From: Verrucomicrobiales bacterium
GTDB lineage: Bacteria; Verrucomicrobiota; Verrucomicrobiia; Verrucomicrobiales; DEV007
Length of the DNA stretch: 64,000 nt
Assembly (NCBI GenBank): GCA_029213265.1
Contig: JARGNG010000001.1
Span: forward strand, 234,306 to 298,305
Reading direction: 5' to 3'
Program-made: the position numbers and the translations under genes
The notes under the pieces: generated by a model
Database searches by the model: none
The model's input: the letters and a program-made list of their open reading frames with translations, nothing else
What the model was told of the DNA's origin: nothing
Shown here: positions 33,168 through 44,293 of the stretch, piece by piece
Numbering within the stretch: the first letter of the stretch is position 1
Layout of the letters: every line of letters begins with the position of its first letter

Positions 33168-34697
33168 TTGATACGCTTGCGAATCGTGCGCGGAGAAAAC
33201 CACAGGAACGGATTCAGGAAGCGGCCATGGGCGGTCGGCTTGCTTACGGTTTTGTTGTGTCTGAGCCTTCTTTCCGTTCGAGCTCAGGAAGAAACGCCGC
33301 CGTCTACCAGCGTCGGGGAGACAGAATCCCGCTCCAGGCTGGTCGAGATCAAGGCTTCCCAATGGGGAGAAGATTATCAAATTCGGGTCGAAGGTGGAAA
33401 TCCGCGGGCACGGGTCCTTTTCAAAATTTTTGCCAATGAACTGCGGGATGATTTTCGCTGGGCCATCTATAAATACCGTCCGGGGGAAAAGACCGACCGG
33501 ACCTTTTGGACAATGCCAATCCTCATCGAGCTGTGGGGGGATGTGACGGATGTCTATCGGGATCGAGACACGAGGCTTGAGGTGAAGCTGAAGCCCGACA
33601 ATCGATTTCATATTGACCTTGCGGTCAGGATTCATGATGGATTCGAAGAGGAATCGTTCCGGTTGGAAATGATTCGCGCTCTCGTGATTGAGCAGATGCT
33701 GATGCCGGCCGCGACGAATCCGGGGGCCTTTTCGGGGGATGAACTCAAACCGCCCCCCTGGATTGTGCATGGTTTTGACCAGCTGATAGAGCATCGCCGG
33801 GCAGGTCGACCGAGCTCCTTTTATGATGGCGCTCTTCGAAGCGGTCAGATTCTTGATCCGGATGAGCTTTTCGAAACCGAAAGTCCGGAAAATCTCGATC
33901 CCCTGAGTTACGCGATTTTTCGTGCGTCTGCGGCTGCCATGATCGAGGCCCTGCTGGATCAGCCCGATGGTGATGTCGGGATTCGGGAGATACTCGCTGA
34001 TGCGGGAATGAAGCCCGATGTTTCCGTTGCCTCCCTGATGCGTCAGCATTTTCCTGCCTTTCGGGAAATGGAGCAGGGAATGGAAAAATGGTGGGTTCTC
34101 CAGGTGGCGTCCCTGGGACAGCAGCAGAGTTTTGAATTTATGGACCGGGAGGAAACCGAGCGCTGGTTGACCGAAGCGCTCACAGTTCGATTCGATGGTA
34201 ACGAGCTGTCGCAACTTCCCGGAAAGAAGAAAACGGGATTCTTTCAAAAGCTGATGCCGAAGAAGGAGAATCCGATCGACAGGGAGCCGTTCGCCGGGTC
34301 CATCGACCAGTACGAGGAGTTTATGGCTCGAACCAATGCGGAGGAGAAACTGGGACAATGTTTTTCCGAGTTGCAGCGACTTAAGCAGGCCGGTTTTCCC
34401 CTGTATCGTCCCGTTTTTGAAGGCTATGAACTCGTTATCGAGCGACTGATGCGGAGGAGGATGAAAGAGATCGATGCTCAACTCGCTGCTCTCGCCGAAA
34501 TGCGGGCGACGATCTATGACACGCTCGTTCGCACGGAAGACTACATGAATTACTACGAAGCGACCCGGGCTCCTCAGCGTAGCAAGGCCTTCGATGACTA
34601 TCTCAAAATGCGCAAAGAACTCGATTCGGCCCCTCCGCCAAGGCGAAATGATCGTATTTCCCGCTATTTGGACGCCCTGGAGTTGGAATTTCCCTAG
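33168..34697 (+). CDS. Large secreted protein of unknown function
   Basis: About 509 residues from TTG 33168; GTG 33186 is an alternative and the start is uncertain. The N-terminus carries basic residues and a signal-type helix (WAVGLLTVLLCLSLLSVRAQ). The next 200 residues are beta-rich (QIRVEGGNPRARVLFKIFANEL), followed by IVHGFDQLIEHRRAG, a position resembling zinc-peptidase-like folds but without an HExxH motif. The C-terminal half is helical. It precedes the GAF-HlyD gene by 115 bp and could be cargo or a partner of that transport pair (inference). Confidence 0.6.
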   Translation: MIRLRIVRGENHRNGFRKRPWAVGLLTVLLCLSLLSVRAQEETPPSTSVGETESRSRLVEIKASQWGEDYQIRVEGGNPRARVLFKIFANELRDDFRWAIYKYRPGEKTDRTFWTMPILIELWGDVTDVYRDRDTRLEVKLKPDNRFHIDLAVRIHDGFEEESFRLEMIRALVIEQMLMPAATNPGAFSGDELKPPPWIVHGFDQLIEHRRAGRPSSFYDGALRSGQILDPDELFETESPENLDPLSYAIFRASAAAMIEALLDQPDGDVGIREILADAGMKPDVSVASLMRQHFPAFREMEQGMEKWWVLQVASLGQQQSFEFMDREETERWLTEALTVRFDGNELSQLPGKKKTGFFQKLMPKKENPIDREPFAGSIDQYEEFMARTNAEEKLGQCFSELQRLKQAGFPLYRPVFEGYELVIERLMRRRMKEIDAQLAALAEMRATIYDTLVRTEDYMNYYEATRAPQRSKAFDDYLKMRKELDSAPPPRRNDRISRYLDALELEFP

Positions 34698-34812
34698 ATC
34701 GGCAGCCAAGCCTTGGTGATCGACTCTGATTTCCTGCATTGTCAGGCGGCCGGAATCGAAGTATCCTTCCCCCCGGCTCTTTTTCGTTCTTCGTGAGAGC
34801 TGAATCGATACG

Positions 34813-36717
34813 ATGTCAGGAGATCTGGTTAATGAATTACGGGAGTCGGCCGGTTTGCCGGTGGGAAAGGCGCGTCCGGCTGCCAAGACCGCGTCCGAAG
34901 TTCGTGCCCTGCGGCCTCAGGATTGTCTTCATCCGCTGGCGGAGTTGTTCGGTCGATCTTCGAATCGCGCGGAATTCCTGCAGATCCTGTCTGACTACAT
35001 TCGTCTGCTGATCGGGGCGGAGCTTGTGGCTCTTCATGAGAAGGGCGAGGACGGGTTGCGGCTGGCGGGGTTCGCCTCGGCAGCCGAAGGAGGCGCGGCG
35101 GTCAGGAAGAGCTGGCTTCCTTCTTCCGAAATTCTGGAGAAATCGTGGGCGGACCGGCGTAGCAGCCAGGCCCATGTCCTGATCGATAACCGGCAGCATG
35201 CCCGGCTCATGGTCCCGTTTTTTGTCCAGGACAAGCCACCGGTTTGCATCACCGCTTTTCTTCCCCCGGAGCGAATTGCTTTCTCCGACCCCTGTTTCTC
35301 GATGCTGCATCTGACAACGCAGTTCATTGTGCAGCGTGAATTGCTCGCGGATTCCCACGAGAAAGAGCTCGCGTTTGTGCAGGCGACGATGTTGGTGGAG
35401 ATGTTTTCGCGGACTGCGGACGGTGACACCTTCAAGCGTTCGCTCTTTTCGCTGGTCACCGAGCTGGAGAAATTTTTCGGCTGCCAGCGTGTCGCCATTG
35501 GAACCGGTTCCAGTCGGTCCTGCAAAGTTCACGCGGTCTCGGGAATGAGCAGTGAGGAAAAGCGAACGCTGGGACTCTCCCAGCTTGGGGCTGCGATGCG
35601 GGAGGCGATCGCTCTCGATGAGATCATGGTCTGGCCGGGGCAGAAAGAGATGGTCCGTGAAGTGGTAGTGTCTGCGAATCACGATGACCTGCTTCATTCT
35701 TTTAAATCGGGGCGAATTGTCGTGGCTCCTTTGCGTCACGAGGTGACCGGCGTTACCGGGGCAATTGCCTTGCTCTGGCCTGCGGGATCGCCTGAGGTTG
35801 CCAAGCGCACCTATCGCCTGCTGGATGCCTGTCAGCCTCATCTGGCGTCGTTGGTCGGATTTTTGAAGCGATCGAAGCATGGTGAATTCCGGGGCGGCCT
35901 GTCGAAATTCTGGCGTCAGAGTAAACTCAAGCGGGTAGCCCTGGTCAGTGGGATCGTCGCACTGATCACGGCGATGCTCTTTCCGGTCACCTATCGGGTC
36001 AGTGCCCAATGTGTGATCCAGCCCGTCCTGCGACGGACAATCGCGGCACCCTTTGAGAATCGTCTCTACCGGACCTATGCCAAACCCGGAGACGAAGTGG
36101 AGGCCGGACAGATTCTCGCCGAGCTCGATGGGCGGGAAATTCGTGTGGCCCTCGCCGAGTCCATTGCCGCCCGAAGCGCCGCGGTGAAGAGGAGGGACAA
36201 TGCCATGGTTCTGGAAGATCCCGCGGAATTGCAGATGAGTCAGCTGGAAGCAGATCGTCTTTCGCTCGAAGTGGAACGTTTGCAGTTTCGAAATGACAAC
36301 CTCCTGATCCGTTCACCGATCGATGGCGTTGTCTTGACCGGAAATCTGGAACGGTCGGAGGGCGTTCCCGTTTCCACCGGGCAGAAGCTTTTTGAGGTGG
36401 CACCGCTCGACAAGATGCTGATGGAGATCGCGATTACCGAGACTGAAATCCGCCATGTTGAGAAAGAGCAGGAAGTTGTTCTCCGGATTGAGTCTGACAG
36501 TGCCAAAAAGCGGAAGTCGACGCTGGAAACCCTCCATCCGATCTCAGAGATTCAAAGCGGGCAAAACGTATTCGTAGCCGAGGCCGTTCTCGAAAATGAG
36601 GACGGATTACTTCGTCCCGGAATGAAAGGGAGTGTCCGGATTCTCTCTGAAAAGAAATCGGTGGGGTGGATCCTTTTTCATCGTCTCTGGGAATACCTCC
36701 GACTCAAGCTGTGGTAG
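34813..36717 (+). CDS. GAF-domain HlyD-like membrane fusion protein
   Basis: 634 residues. About residues 60-350 form two GAF-like regions (AELVALHEKGEDGLRLAGFA and CQRVAIGTGSS ... APLRHEVTGVTGAIALLWP). A transmembrane helix follows (about 374-395, VALVSGIVALITAMLFPVTY), then a HlyD/MFP periplasmic part: lipoyl-like hairpins (KPGDEVEAGQILAELDGREI; IRSPIDGVVLTGNLERSEGVPVSTGQKLFEVA) and a beta-barrel. GAF domains usually bind small molecules, so the adaptor could sense a cytoplasmic ligand. The PqqD-M50-HlyD gene starts 3 bp after its stop. No ABC or RND pump gene is adjacent. Confidence 0.85.
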   Translation: MSGDLVNELRESAGLPVGKARPAAKTASEVRALRPQDCLHPLAELFGRSSNRAEFLQILSDYIRLLIGAELVALHEKGEDGLRLAGFASAAEGGAAVRKSWLPSSEILEKSWADRRSSQAHVLIDNRQHARLMVPFFVQDKPPVCITAFLPPERIAFSDPCFSMLHLTTQFIVQRELLADSHEKELAFVQATMLVEMFSRTADGDTFKRSLFSLVTELEKFFGCQRVAIGTGSSRSCKVHAVSGMSSEEKRTLGLSQLGAAMREAIALDEIMVWPGQKEMVREVVVSANHDDLLHSFKSGRIVVAPLRHEVTGVTGAIALLWPAGSPEVAKRTYRLLDACQPHLASLVGFLKRSKHGEFRGGLSKFWRQSKLKRVALVSGIVALITAMLFPVTYRVSAQCVIQPVLRRTIAAPFENRLYRTYAKPGDEVEAGQILAELDGREIRVALAESIAARSAAVKRRDNAMVLEDPAELQMSQLEADRLSLEVERLQFRNDNLLIRSPIDGVVLTGNLERSEGVPVSTGQKLFEVAPLDKMLMEIAITETEIRHVEKEQEVVLRIESDSAKKRKSTLETLHPISEIQSGQNVFVAEAVLENEDGLLRPGMKGSVRILSEKKSVGWILFHRLWEYLRLKLW

Positions 36718-36720
36718 GAA

Positions 36721-38982
36721 ATGGCAGTCGATCACAGGGTCAGCGAGATTTCGAGTTCCCGTCCGCGACTGCGGCGGGACGTGCGGACGCATTACCAGGA
36801 GTATCGAGGCGAGCCGAGTTACATCATTGAAGACACTTCCAAGGGACGTTTCTTTCACGTCGGTTTTCCCGAGCATCAGTTTATCCAGAGTTTCGACGGC
36901 CGAACCACGATCTCGGAAGCGTTGGCGCGAAATGCAGCTACGCAGGGGGAGGACGCCCTCACCGAGGCGCAGGGCGATCAGTTGCTGCGGTGGTTAATCG
37001 ACAACGATCTTCTCGAATCGGAAACCAGTGGGCAGGGCGAACGTCGTCGTGATCGTCAGACAAAGAACCGCGAACGGCAGGAAAAAGCGAAGAATCCTGT
37101 CGCCAAGGTGATGTTTTTTAAAATCCCTCTCGGGTGTCCGGATCGATTGCTGAGTCGAGTCGAGCCATGGGTCGGTTGGGTCTTCGGCGTCCCCGGCCTC
37201 CTCCTCTGGCTCATGCTGGTAGCCTACACTCTCGTGCAATTCGCACCGGAATGGGATCGCTTTACTGCAGCAACAGGGCAGGTGATTGCTTCGGGCAGCT
37301 GGATTCGAATTGCTCTGATTTATACCGTTCTGAAGGTTCTCCACGAGTTCGGACACGGGCTTGCCACGAAAAAGTTCGGCGGAACGGTTCCGGACTGGGG
37401 GGTGCAATTGCTGGCCTTCATCACCCCGCTGGCTTTTGTCGATGCCTCAGCGAGTTGGAAATTTCCCTCCAAATGGCGAAGGATCATTGTTTCGGCAGCC
37501 GGAATGTATGTCGAAATCGCGATTGCATGCGTCTGCCTGTTGGGATGGTTGCATACGGATTCCGGCGTTCTAAATACCTCGCTTCACAGCGCCGTTGTTG
37601 CCGCCACCTTCGTCACTTTGCTATTCAATGCGAATCCGTTGATGCGGTTTGACGGCTACTATATTCTCCTGGACTACCTCGGGATTCCCAACCTGGGAAC
37701 GAAGGGGCAGCAGTTTCTCAAGTGGGCCGGAAAACGGGTCTTTCTCGGGATGAGTGATTTGCCGATGCCTCCGTCCGTCCGGCAGCATCCCGTTGCGGTT
37801 CCATTGTACGGGGTCCTCGCCGCTCTTTGGAAGATCGTAATCTGGATCGGTATCATGGTTCTCGTCAGCCTCCTTTTCAAAGGGGCTGGACTGGTCATCG
37901 CGATCGCATCGGTCGGGGTGATGTTGGTCACTTCCGTGGTGAAATTTTTCAACTTTCTTTTCAAATCGGGAAGTGGTCCCTCTTTGTCAAAAGCCCTGCC
38001 CCGAATCGCTGTGTTTCTTCTCGCTCTGGGCGCGATTCTCTTTCTCATCCCCATCAACCCTACAGGAAAAGCCGTCGCCGTAGTCGAGTACGCGGACAGG
38101 GAAAGAATGAGGGCCTCGGTCCGGGGACTCGTCACTGAGGTCCTTGTCGAAGAGGGGCAGGAGATAAAGAAAGGCGACCTTCTCGTTGAAATGTCGAATC
38201 CGGATGAGCAGTCCGAGTACGACAAGATGCTGCTCGAATTGCGGACCGCGCGGATTCGGGCGCGGAGCTATTATCAGGTGGAGAATCTTCCTGCTTACCA
38301 GGCGGAAATCGAAACAATACTGGGTCTTGAGCGAAAGGTGGCCGAGAGCAAAGCGATTCTTTCGGGATTGAAGATAGTTGCGCCAGTAGATGGGCAGGTT
38401 GTCGGGCGGGATCTTGAATCCCTGCCCGGAAAATGGGTTGGAATCGGTGATGAAATTCTCTCGGTGGTTCCCAATGAAAAAATGGACCTCCTTATTTCCT
38501 TCCGCCAGGATGACATTGACGATCTTGCCGGGCAAAAGGACCGCGATATCCGCGTCCGGCTTCGCGGGCGAACCCGCGATTTGGAAGGCGTGATTGATCG
38601 GATTGAGAGTCGCGCCACGCGTGCTCTGCCTCATGAAGTAATGGCCTCGCCCAACGGAGGACCGCTCGCCTTGCGAACGTCGAGCGATCCGGTGGCCGAA
38701 AGGGATCGGGAAATCGCCGGTGGGGGCGGGGCATACGATCTCGACCTGGATTACTTTTCCGGGCTGGGACAGCAGGGGCAATCCCGGGAACTGGCACGCG
38801 CAAGATTCGCCGGAAGGGCAATTATTACATCGGAGGGAGTGCGGGAACTGCGCGAAGGGGAGTGGGGGTATGTAAGCTTTGCCAACGCGGAGAAAGAAGT
38901 GCTTGGAAAATGGCTTTTCCAGGAAGTCTCGGGATACGTTCGGGACAAAATTGAACAGGCCCGCGCCGCTTCGGCGAGTTGA
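36721..38982 (+). CDS. PqqD-like / M50 site-2 protease / HlyD fusion protein
   Basis: 753 residues. A PqqD-like N-terminal part (about 30-105) precedes a membrane region with the M50 metalloprotease motifs HEFGH (208-212) and NPLMRFDGYY (305-314), the second zinc/Asp ligand site. Several more helices run to about 450. A HlyD-type periplasmic segment follows (NPTGKAVAVVEYADRERM; EVLVEEGQEIKKGDLLVEM; VAPVDGQVVGRDLESLPG), then a C-terminal beta domain. Fusions of a site-2 protease with HlyD occur in peptide export systems, where PqqD-like domains bind leader peptides. The 3-bp gap to the GAF-HlyD gene implies coupled translation. Confidence 0.87.
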   Translation: MAVDHRVSEISSSRPRLRRDVRTHYQEYRGEPSYIIEDTSKGRFFHVGFPEHQFIQSFDGRTTISEALARNAATQGEDALTEAQGDQLLRWLIDNDLLESETSGQGERRRDRQTKNRERQEKAKNPVAKVMFFKIPLGCPDRLLSRVEPWVGWVFGVPGLLLWLMLVAYTLVQFAPEWDRFTAATGQVIASGSWIRIALIYTVLKVLHEFGHGLATKKFGGTVPDWGVQLLAFITPLAFVDASASWKFPSKWRRIIVSAAGMYVEIAIACVCLLGWLHTDSGVLNTSLHSAVVAATFVTLLFNANPLMRFDGYYILLDYLGIPNLGTKGQQFLKWAGKRVFLGMSDLPMPPSVRQHPVAVPLYGVLAALWKIVIWIGIMVLVSLLFKGAGLVIAIASVGVMLVTSVVKFFNFLFKSGSGPSLSKALPRIAVFLLALGAILFLIPINPTGKAVAVVEYADRERMRASVRGLVTEVLVEEGQEIKKGDLLVEMSNPDEQSEYDKMLLELRTARIRARSYYQVENLPAYQAEIETILGLERKVAESKAILSGLKIVAPVDGQVVGRDLESLPGKWVGIGDEILSVVPNEKMDLLISFRQDDIDDLAGQKDRDIRVRLRGRTRDLEGVIDRIESRATRALPHEVMASPNGGPLALRTSSDPVAERDREIAGGGGAYDLDLDYFSGLGQQGQSRELARARFAGRAIITSEGVRELREGEWGYVSFANAEKEVLGKWLFQEVSGYVRDKIEQARAASAS

Positions 38983-39003
38983 GTCCGGGCTCCCGGAAGA
39001 AGC

Positions 39004-39708
39004 CTAAGCCGTCAGCAGATGGCCGATCAATCCCAGGAGAAATCCGATGGCAGCTCCAAGCGCGGGGATCCATCGATTCTTCAGTTGAGCCTGCGGGGCA
39101 ATGTCCTGAAAAATGATGTAAAGGATTCCCCCTCCGGCGATCAGCATGAGGCACTGCACGGTCATCGAAAAACCGGAGAGAAAGGTGAATCCAAACCAGG
39201 TGGCGGCAGATCCCAGAAGAGCGATCAACATGAAAACGAAAAGCACGCGGTTCGCAGGGAGAGTTTGATTCATCTCCCGAAAGGAATTAAATCCCTCCGG
39301 GAGATTCTGGAGAGCGATGAGAAAGGCCAGCAACATTCCTGAATCGCCGTTGGCAACGAAAGCGCCAAGAGCGAGCGCCTCGGGAATATAGTCGGAAAGC
39401 ATTGCAACCAGTTGCGATGCCGGACTTTTCGAGCGGGCGATCAACAGGTCGATACCGAGGAAAATCAGACCGCCGCCACCGAAACAAAGCGCGACCAGCC
39501 AGATGGGCATGTTTTTGGCACCTTCCGGCACGAGCACCAGTGCCACTGCCGAGAGAAGCGCTCCGCCTCCAAAGGCAATTATGAAGTGTCGGAACTCATT
39601 TTCAAGCCAGCGCGGCCCGAAGGATTCAATTCGCGCAAGCCAACCGCCGACTGGAATGGCCGCTCCCGCGAGAAGACCGAGGAGCAGAATCTAGAGCAGG
39701 AGGCTCAT
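39004..39708 (-). pseudogene. ZIP-family metal transporter gene with an amber codon at position 6
   Basis: Reading from ATG 39708, which overlaps the rarA stop as ATGA, the frame runs Met-Ser-Leu-Leu-Leu-TAG and then continues open for 228 codons. The product resembles ZIP transporters: a first helix (ILLLGLLAGAAIPVGGWLA), a second (HFIIAFGGGALLSAVALVLVPEG), then DYIPEALALGAF and LQNLPEGFN, the family metal-site helices. Without the stop it would be 234 residues, a normal ZIP length. Translation from GTG 39546 would lose the first helix. A real nonsense mutation or a sequence error; a non-ATG start such as the CTG just after TAG is possible. Confidence 0.65.
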
Positions 39709-41162
39709 GAGGAAGAGGACGACTCGGAAGGGTGCCCGCCTGTAGCACCTCCGGAATTCGCGTTGTTGCTCTCAAACTGTTTTCGCCAATGATCGAGGCG
39801 TTCTCCAACGCGCTGCTCGAGGCCATTCGAGGAAGGCTCGTAGTAGACTCGTCCCTCAGGGAGATAGGCCTGGGGGACATAGCCTTCTTCGTAGTCATGC
39901 CCGTAGAGATAAGCGGTTTCACCTTCTGCTATGGCACCGCCCTCGGTTCCAAGTTTCTTTCTCGATTTGGTTCGGAGATGAGGAGGCACCGCCAAAGTTC
40001 TTCCGTTTTTGACGTCGTCGAGCGCGGCATTGATACCGGCGTAGGTTCGATTACTTTTCGGGGCGGTTGCCATGTAGACCGCAGCGTGTGCCAAAGGGAC
40101 CCGGGCCTCAGGCATCCCGATAAACTCCACCGCTTGTTGCGCGGCCACGGCGACCCGCAGGGCATTGGAGTCCGCCATTCCAATGTCTTCGCTGGCTGCG
40201 ATCACGATGCGTCTCGCAATAAAGCGGATATCTTCACCCGCGTAGAGCATTTTTGCGAGCCAGTAGAGAGTGGCGTCGGGGTCACATCCCCGCATCGATT
40301 TGATAAAGGCACTGATCGTGTCGTAGTGCGCATCTCCATCTGCATCGTAAACCACCGTTTTGCGTTGAATCGAGTCTTCCGCCACCGCCAGATCGACGCG
40401 AATATCGCCTGATTCCGGATCGGGTTCCGTAGTCAGTACGGCGAGTTCAAAGGAGGTCAGCAGCTTTCGCGCGTCGCCATCGCACATCCGAACGAGGTGA
40501 GAGGCTGCGTCTTCGTTCAGAGTGAGCGGCTTCTTGCCGAATCCGCGTTCAGGATCCTTCACGGCTGCCTGCAGCAGGGTGGCGAGGTCTTCTTCGGTCA
40601 AGGGCTCCAATTGAAAGACCTGGGAGCGGGATACGAGAGGGCTGTTCACATAGAAGTAGGGATTGTGAGTTGTCGCTCCGATGAAGCGAACCGTTCCGCG
40701 CTCTATGTGGGGGAGCAGGACATCCTGCTGGGATTTGTTGAACCGGTGAATCTCGTCGACAAAGAGCGTTGTGATTTCATTTCTCGTTCGCTGAAACTGC
40801 CGCGCGGCCTCGACTGCCCTTCGGATTTCCGCAACATTACTCTCGACTCCGGACAGATTGATAAATCTGGAGTCTGTTCGTTGCGCAATCAATTCGGCCA
40901 GGCTGGTTTTGCCCACTCCCGGAGGACCGTAAAAGATCAATGAGGTAAACCGGTCCGCTTCGATCGCTCGCCTGAGGAGTTTACCTTCGGCGAGAATATG
41001 AGACTGGCCCACATATTCATCAAGGTTCCGGGGACGCATCCGTGCTGCGAGCGGCATAGTCGGATCCGGGGGACGGTTGGCGGCCTCGCTCAACGACGCT
41101 GCCGAAGCGCCGAGCATCCCGGATTCGCCTGCTTCCGCATCTTCTTCGAAAAAGTCGTCCAT
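39705..41162 (-). CDS. rarA: Replication-associated recombination protein A (AAA+ ATPase)
   Basis: 485 residues, typical for RarA/MgsA. It acts at stalled replication forks and is related to clamp-loader ATPases. Visible motifs: PLAARMRPRNLDEYVGQSHIL, Walker A GPPGVGKTS, Walker B LFVDEIHRFNKSQQD, sensor 1 GATTHNPYF, and the C-terminal tetramerisation part (SAFIKSMRGCDPDATLYWLAKML; LEYGHDYEEGYV-like region). An acidic N-terminal extension (MDDFFEEDAEAGESG) precedes the AAA+ core. The ZIP frame overlaps its stop by 4 bp. Confidence 0.95.
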   Translation of the reverse strand: MDDFFEEDAEAGESGMLGASAASLSEAANRPPDPTMPLAARMRPRNLDEYVGQSHILAEGKLLRRAIEADRFTSLIFYGPPGVGKTSLAELIAQRTDSRFINLSGVESNVAEIRRAVEAARQFQRTRNEITTLFVDEIHRFNKSQQDVLLPHIERGTVRFIGATTHNPYFYVNSPLVSRSQVFQLEPLTEEDLATLLQAAVKDPERGFGKKPLTLNEDAASHLVRMCDGDARKLLTSFELAVLTTEPDPESGDIRVDLAVAEDSIQRKTVVYDADGDAHYDTISAFIKSMRGCDPDATLYWLAKMLYAGEDIRFIARRIVIAASEDIGMADSNALRVAVAAQQAVEFIGMPEARVPLAHAAVYMATAPKSNRTYAGINAALDDVKNGRTLAVPPHLRTKSRKKLGTEGGAIAEGETAYLYGHDYEEGYVPQAYLPEGRVYYEPSSNGLEQRVGERLDHWRKQFESNNANSGGATGGHPSESSSSS

Positions 41163-41335
41163 ATGCTATGCCAGCTTTCGGAGCGGTTTAGAAACGCACT
41201 CGTAGGTGGAGAGTCGCATTCGAAGGAATGGGGGTCAATGGGCACCTTGAAAGCGGCGGTGAACAGCAAAATCACGGATTTTTTCAAAATTATTGGGGTA
41301 TAACTGAAATATTTACAATAATTATAATAAATTGT

Positions 41336-41363
41336 TTGATAAACCGTATTAATTTGGTAATAT
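41336..41363 (+). promoter_or_regulatory. Putative sigma-70-type promoter in an AT-rich leader
   Basis: TTGATA (41336-41341) and TAATAT (41358-41363) are 16 bp apart in a strongly AT-rich stretch (41280-41395) and face the gene starting at 41430. This gives a predicted leader of about 60 nt. Confidence 0.5.
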
Positions 41364-41429
41364 TACAAAATACTTAATCCATATTAACTACCTGCCGCGC
41401 CCCGGCGCCTTATCCATCCCACCCTCACC

Positions 41430-41918
41430 ATGAATACCCTCATCCCTGATCTGGCTCAGTTTCAACTGGAAGAGCTTGGACAAACGCCCGCAGTTGACAA
41501 TCCGAATGCGGAAGTCAGTTTCAAAGTTGATGTCGAGCCAAGTCGTGTGACGCGCCGTCTAGTCGTCGGAATTCTCGATGAAAGCCGGAAACGCGGGATT
41601 TCGATCGCAATCTATCCCGCAACCGGCGAAGTCTGTGACCTTACGAATGGCGGCGGAGTGATTGGATACCTTTCCAAAGTTCCCATGAATCCGGGTGTTC
41701 CGATTCCCTGTGACCTTACTTTGTATCGGTTCGGAAAAAACTTCGTATGCAGCGTGCGCGTGCATGGAGAAATTTTCCTTTACCCTGCCTTTTCCATGGA
41801 CGGAGCGGCCAAGCTTAAGGCCTTCGTTGGACAAGAGCAGGGAGAAGGCGGAGGGGACTCGACCTTGAACTGGTCCCGTCTTCGTCTCGACGTTCTCGAG
41901 CAGCCGGTCGCTGCCTGA
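41430..41918 (+). CDS. Small cytoplasmic protein, unknown function
   Basis: 162 residues with no signal peptide or membrane helix. After a polar N-terminus (1-30) the chain is beta-rich: VSFKVDVEPSRV, RGISIAIYPATGEVCDL, VPIPCDLTLYRFGKNFVCSV, GEIFLYPAF. I do not recognise the family; the strand pattern would suit a small jelly-roll or SPRY-like fold (inference). It has its own AT-rich promoter region and terminator, so it is a single-gene transcript. Its base composition inside the frame resembles its neighbours. Confidence 0.65.
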   Translation: MNTLIPDLAQFQLEELGQTPAVDNPNAEVSFKVDVEPSRVTRRLVVGILDESRKRGISIAIYPATGEVCDLTNGGGVIGYLSKVPMNPGVPIPCDLTLYRFGKNFVCSVRVHGEIFLYPAFSMDGAAKLKAFVGQEQGEGGGDSTLNWSRLRLDVLEQPVAA

Positions 41919-41944
41919 TCCTATTTTCCAGTAGTCGTTGGTTT

Positions 41945-41984
41945 GACCGGCGTGGCTTTCCCAAGCCGCGCCGGTCTTCTTTTT
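41945..41984 (+). terminator. Intrinsic terminator after the 162-residue protein gene
   Basis: GACCGGCG...TGGCTT pairs with AAGCC...GCGCCGGTC (41945-41976), giving a nearly perfect stem of about 14 bp with a short loop, followed by TTCTTTTT. Confidence 0.8.
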
Positions 41985-42010
41985 GGGAGATGCCAATTCC
42001 GGAAGAGCAC

Positions 42011-42035
42011 AAAAAAACCGGACGTTTCCGCCCGG
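42011..42035 (-). terminator. Intrinsic terminator of fusA
   Basis: On the minus strand CCGGGCG, a GAAA tetraloop and CGTCCGG form a 7-bp stem (one G-U pair), followed by seven U residues (complement of A11-17 of the 42011 block). It lies 31 bp beyond the fusA stop. Confidence 0.8.
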
Positions 42036-42065
42036 CTTTTCTCTGTTAAATTGAATCGAAGAAAC

Positions 42066-44153
<2,088 letters not shown>

Positions 44154-44293
44154 GTCCCTGGGGTGATTTTAGTTAAACCGTTTTTGTGAAGCGTATAGTT
44201 GTTCAAAGCGGCCTGATGGCAACCTAGAATTCCTATTTTCAGGTATTTATTCTCGACAGAGTAGGGGAATATCGCTAACCCACGGGTTTTTTG

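Noticed and set aside
32841..34886. A 681-codon open frame on the minus strand opposite the 33168 protein
   Set aside because: It is antisense to a gene with a signal peptide and normal codon pattern, and its residue mix (rich in Arg, His, Pro) is not protein-like.
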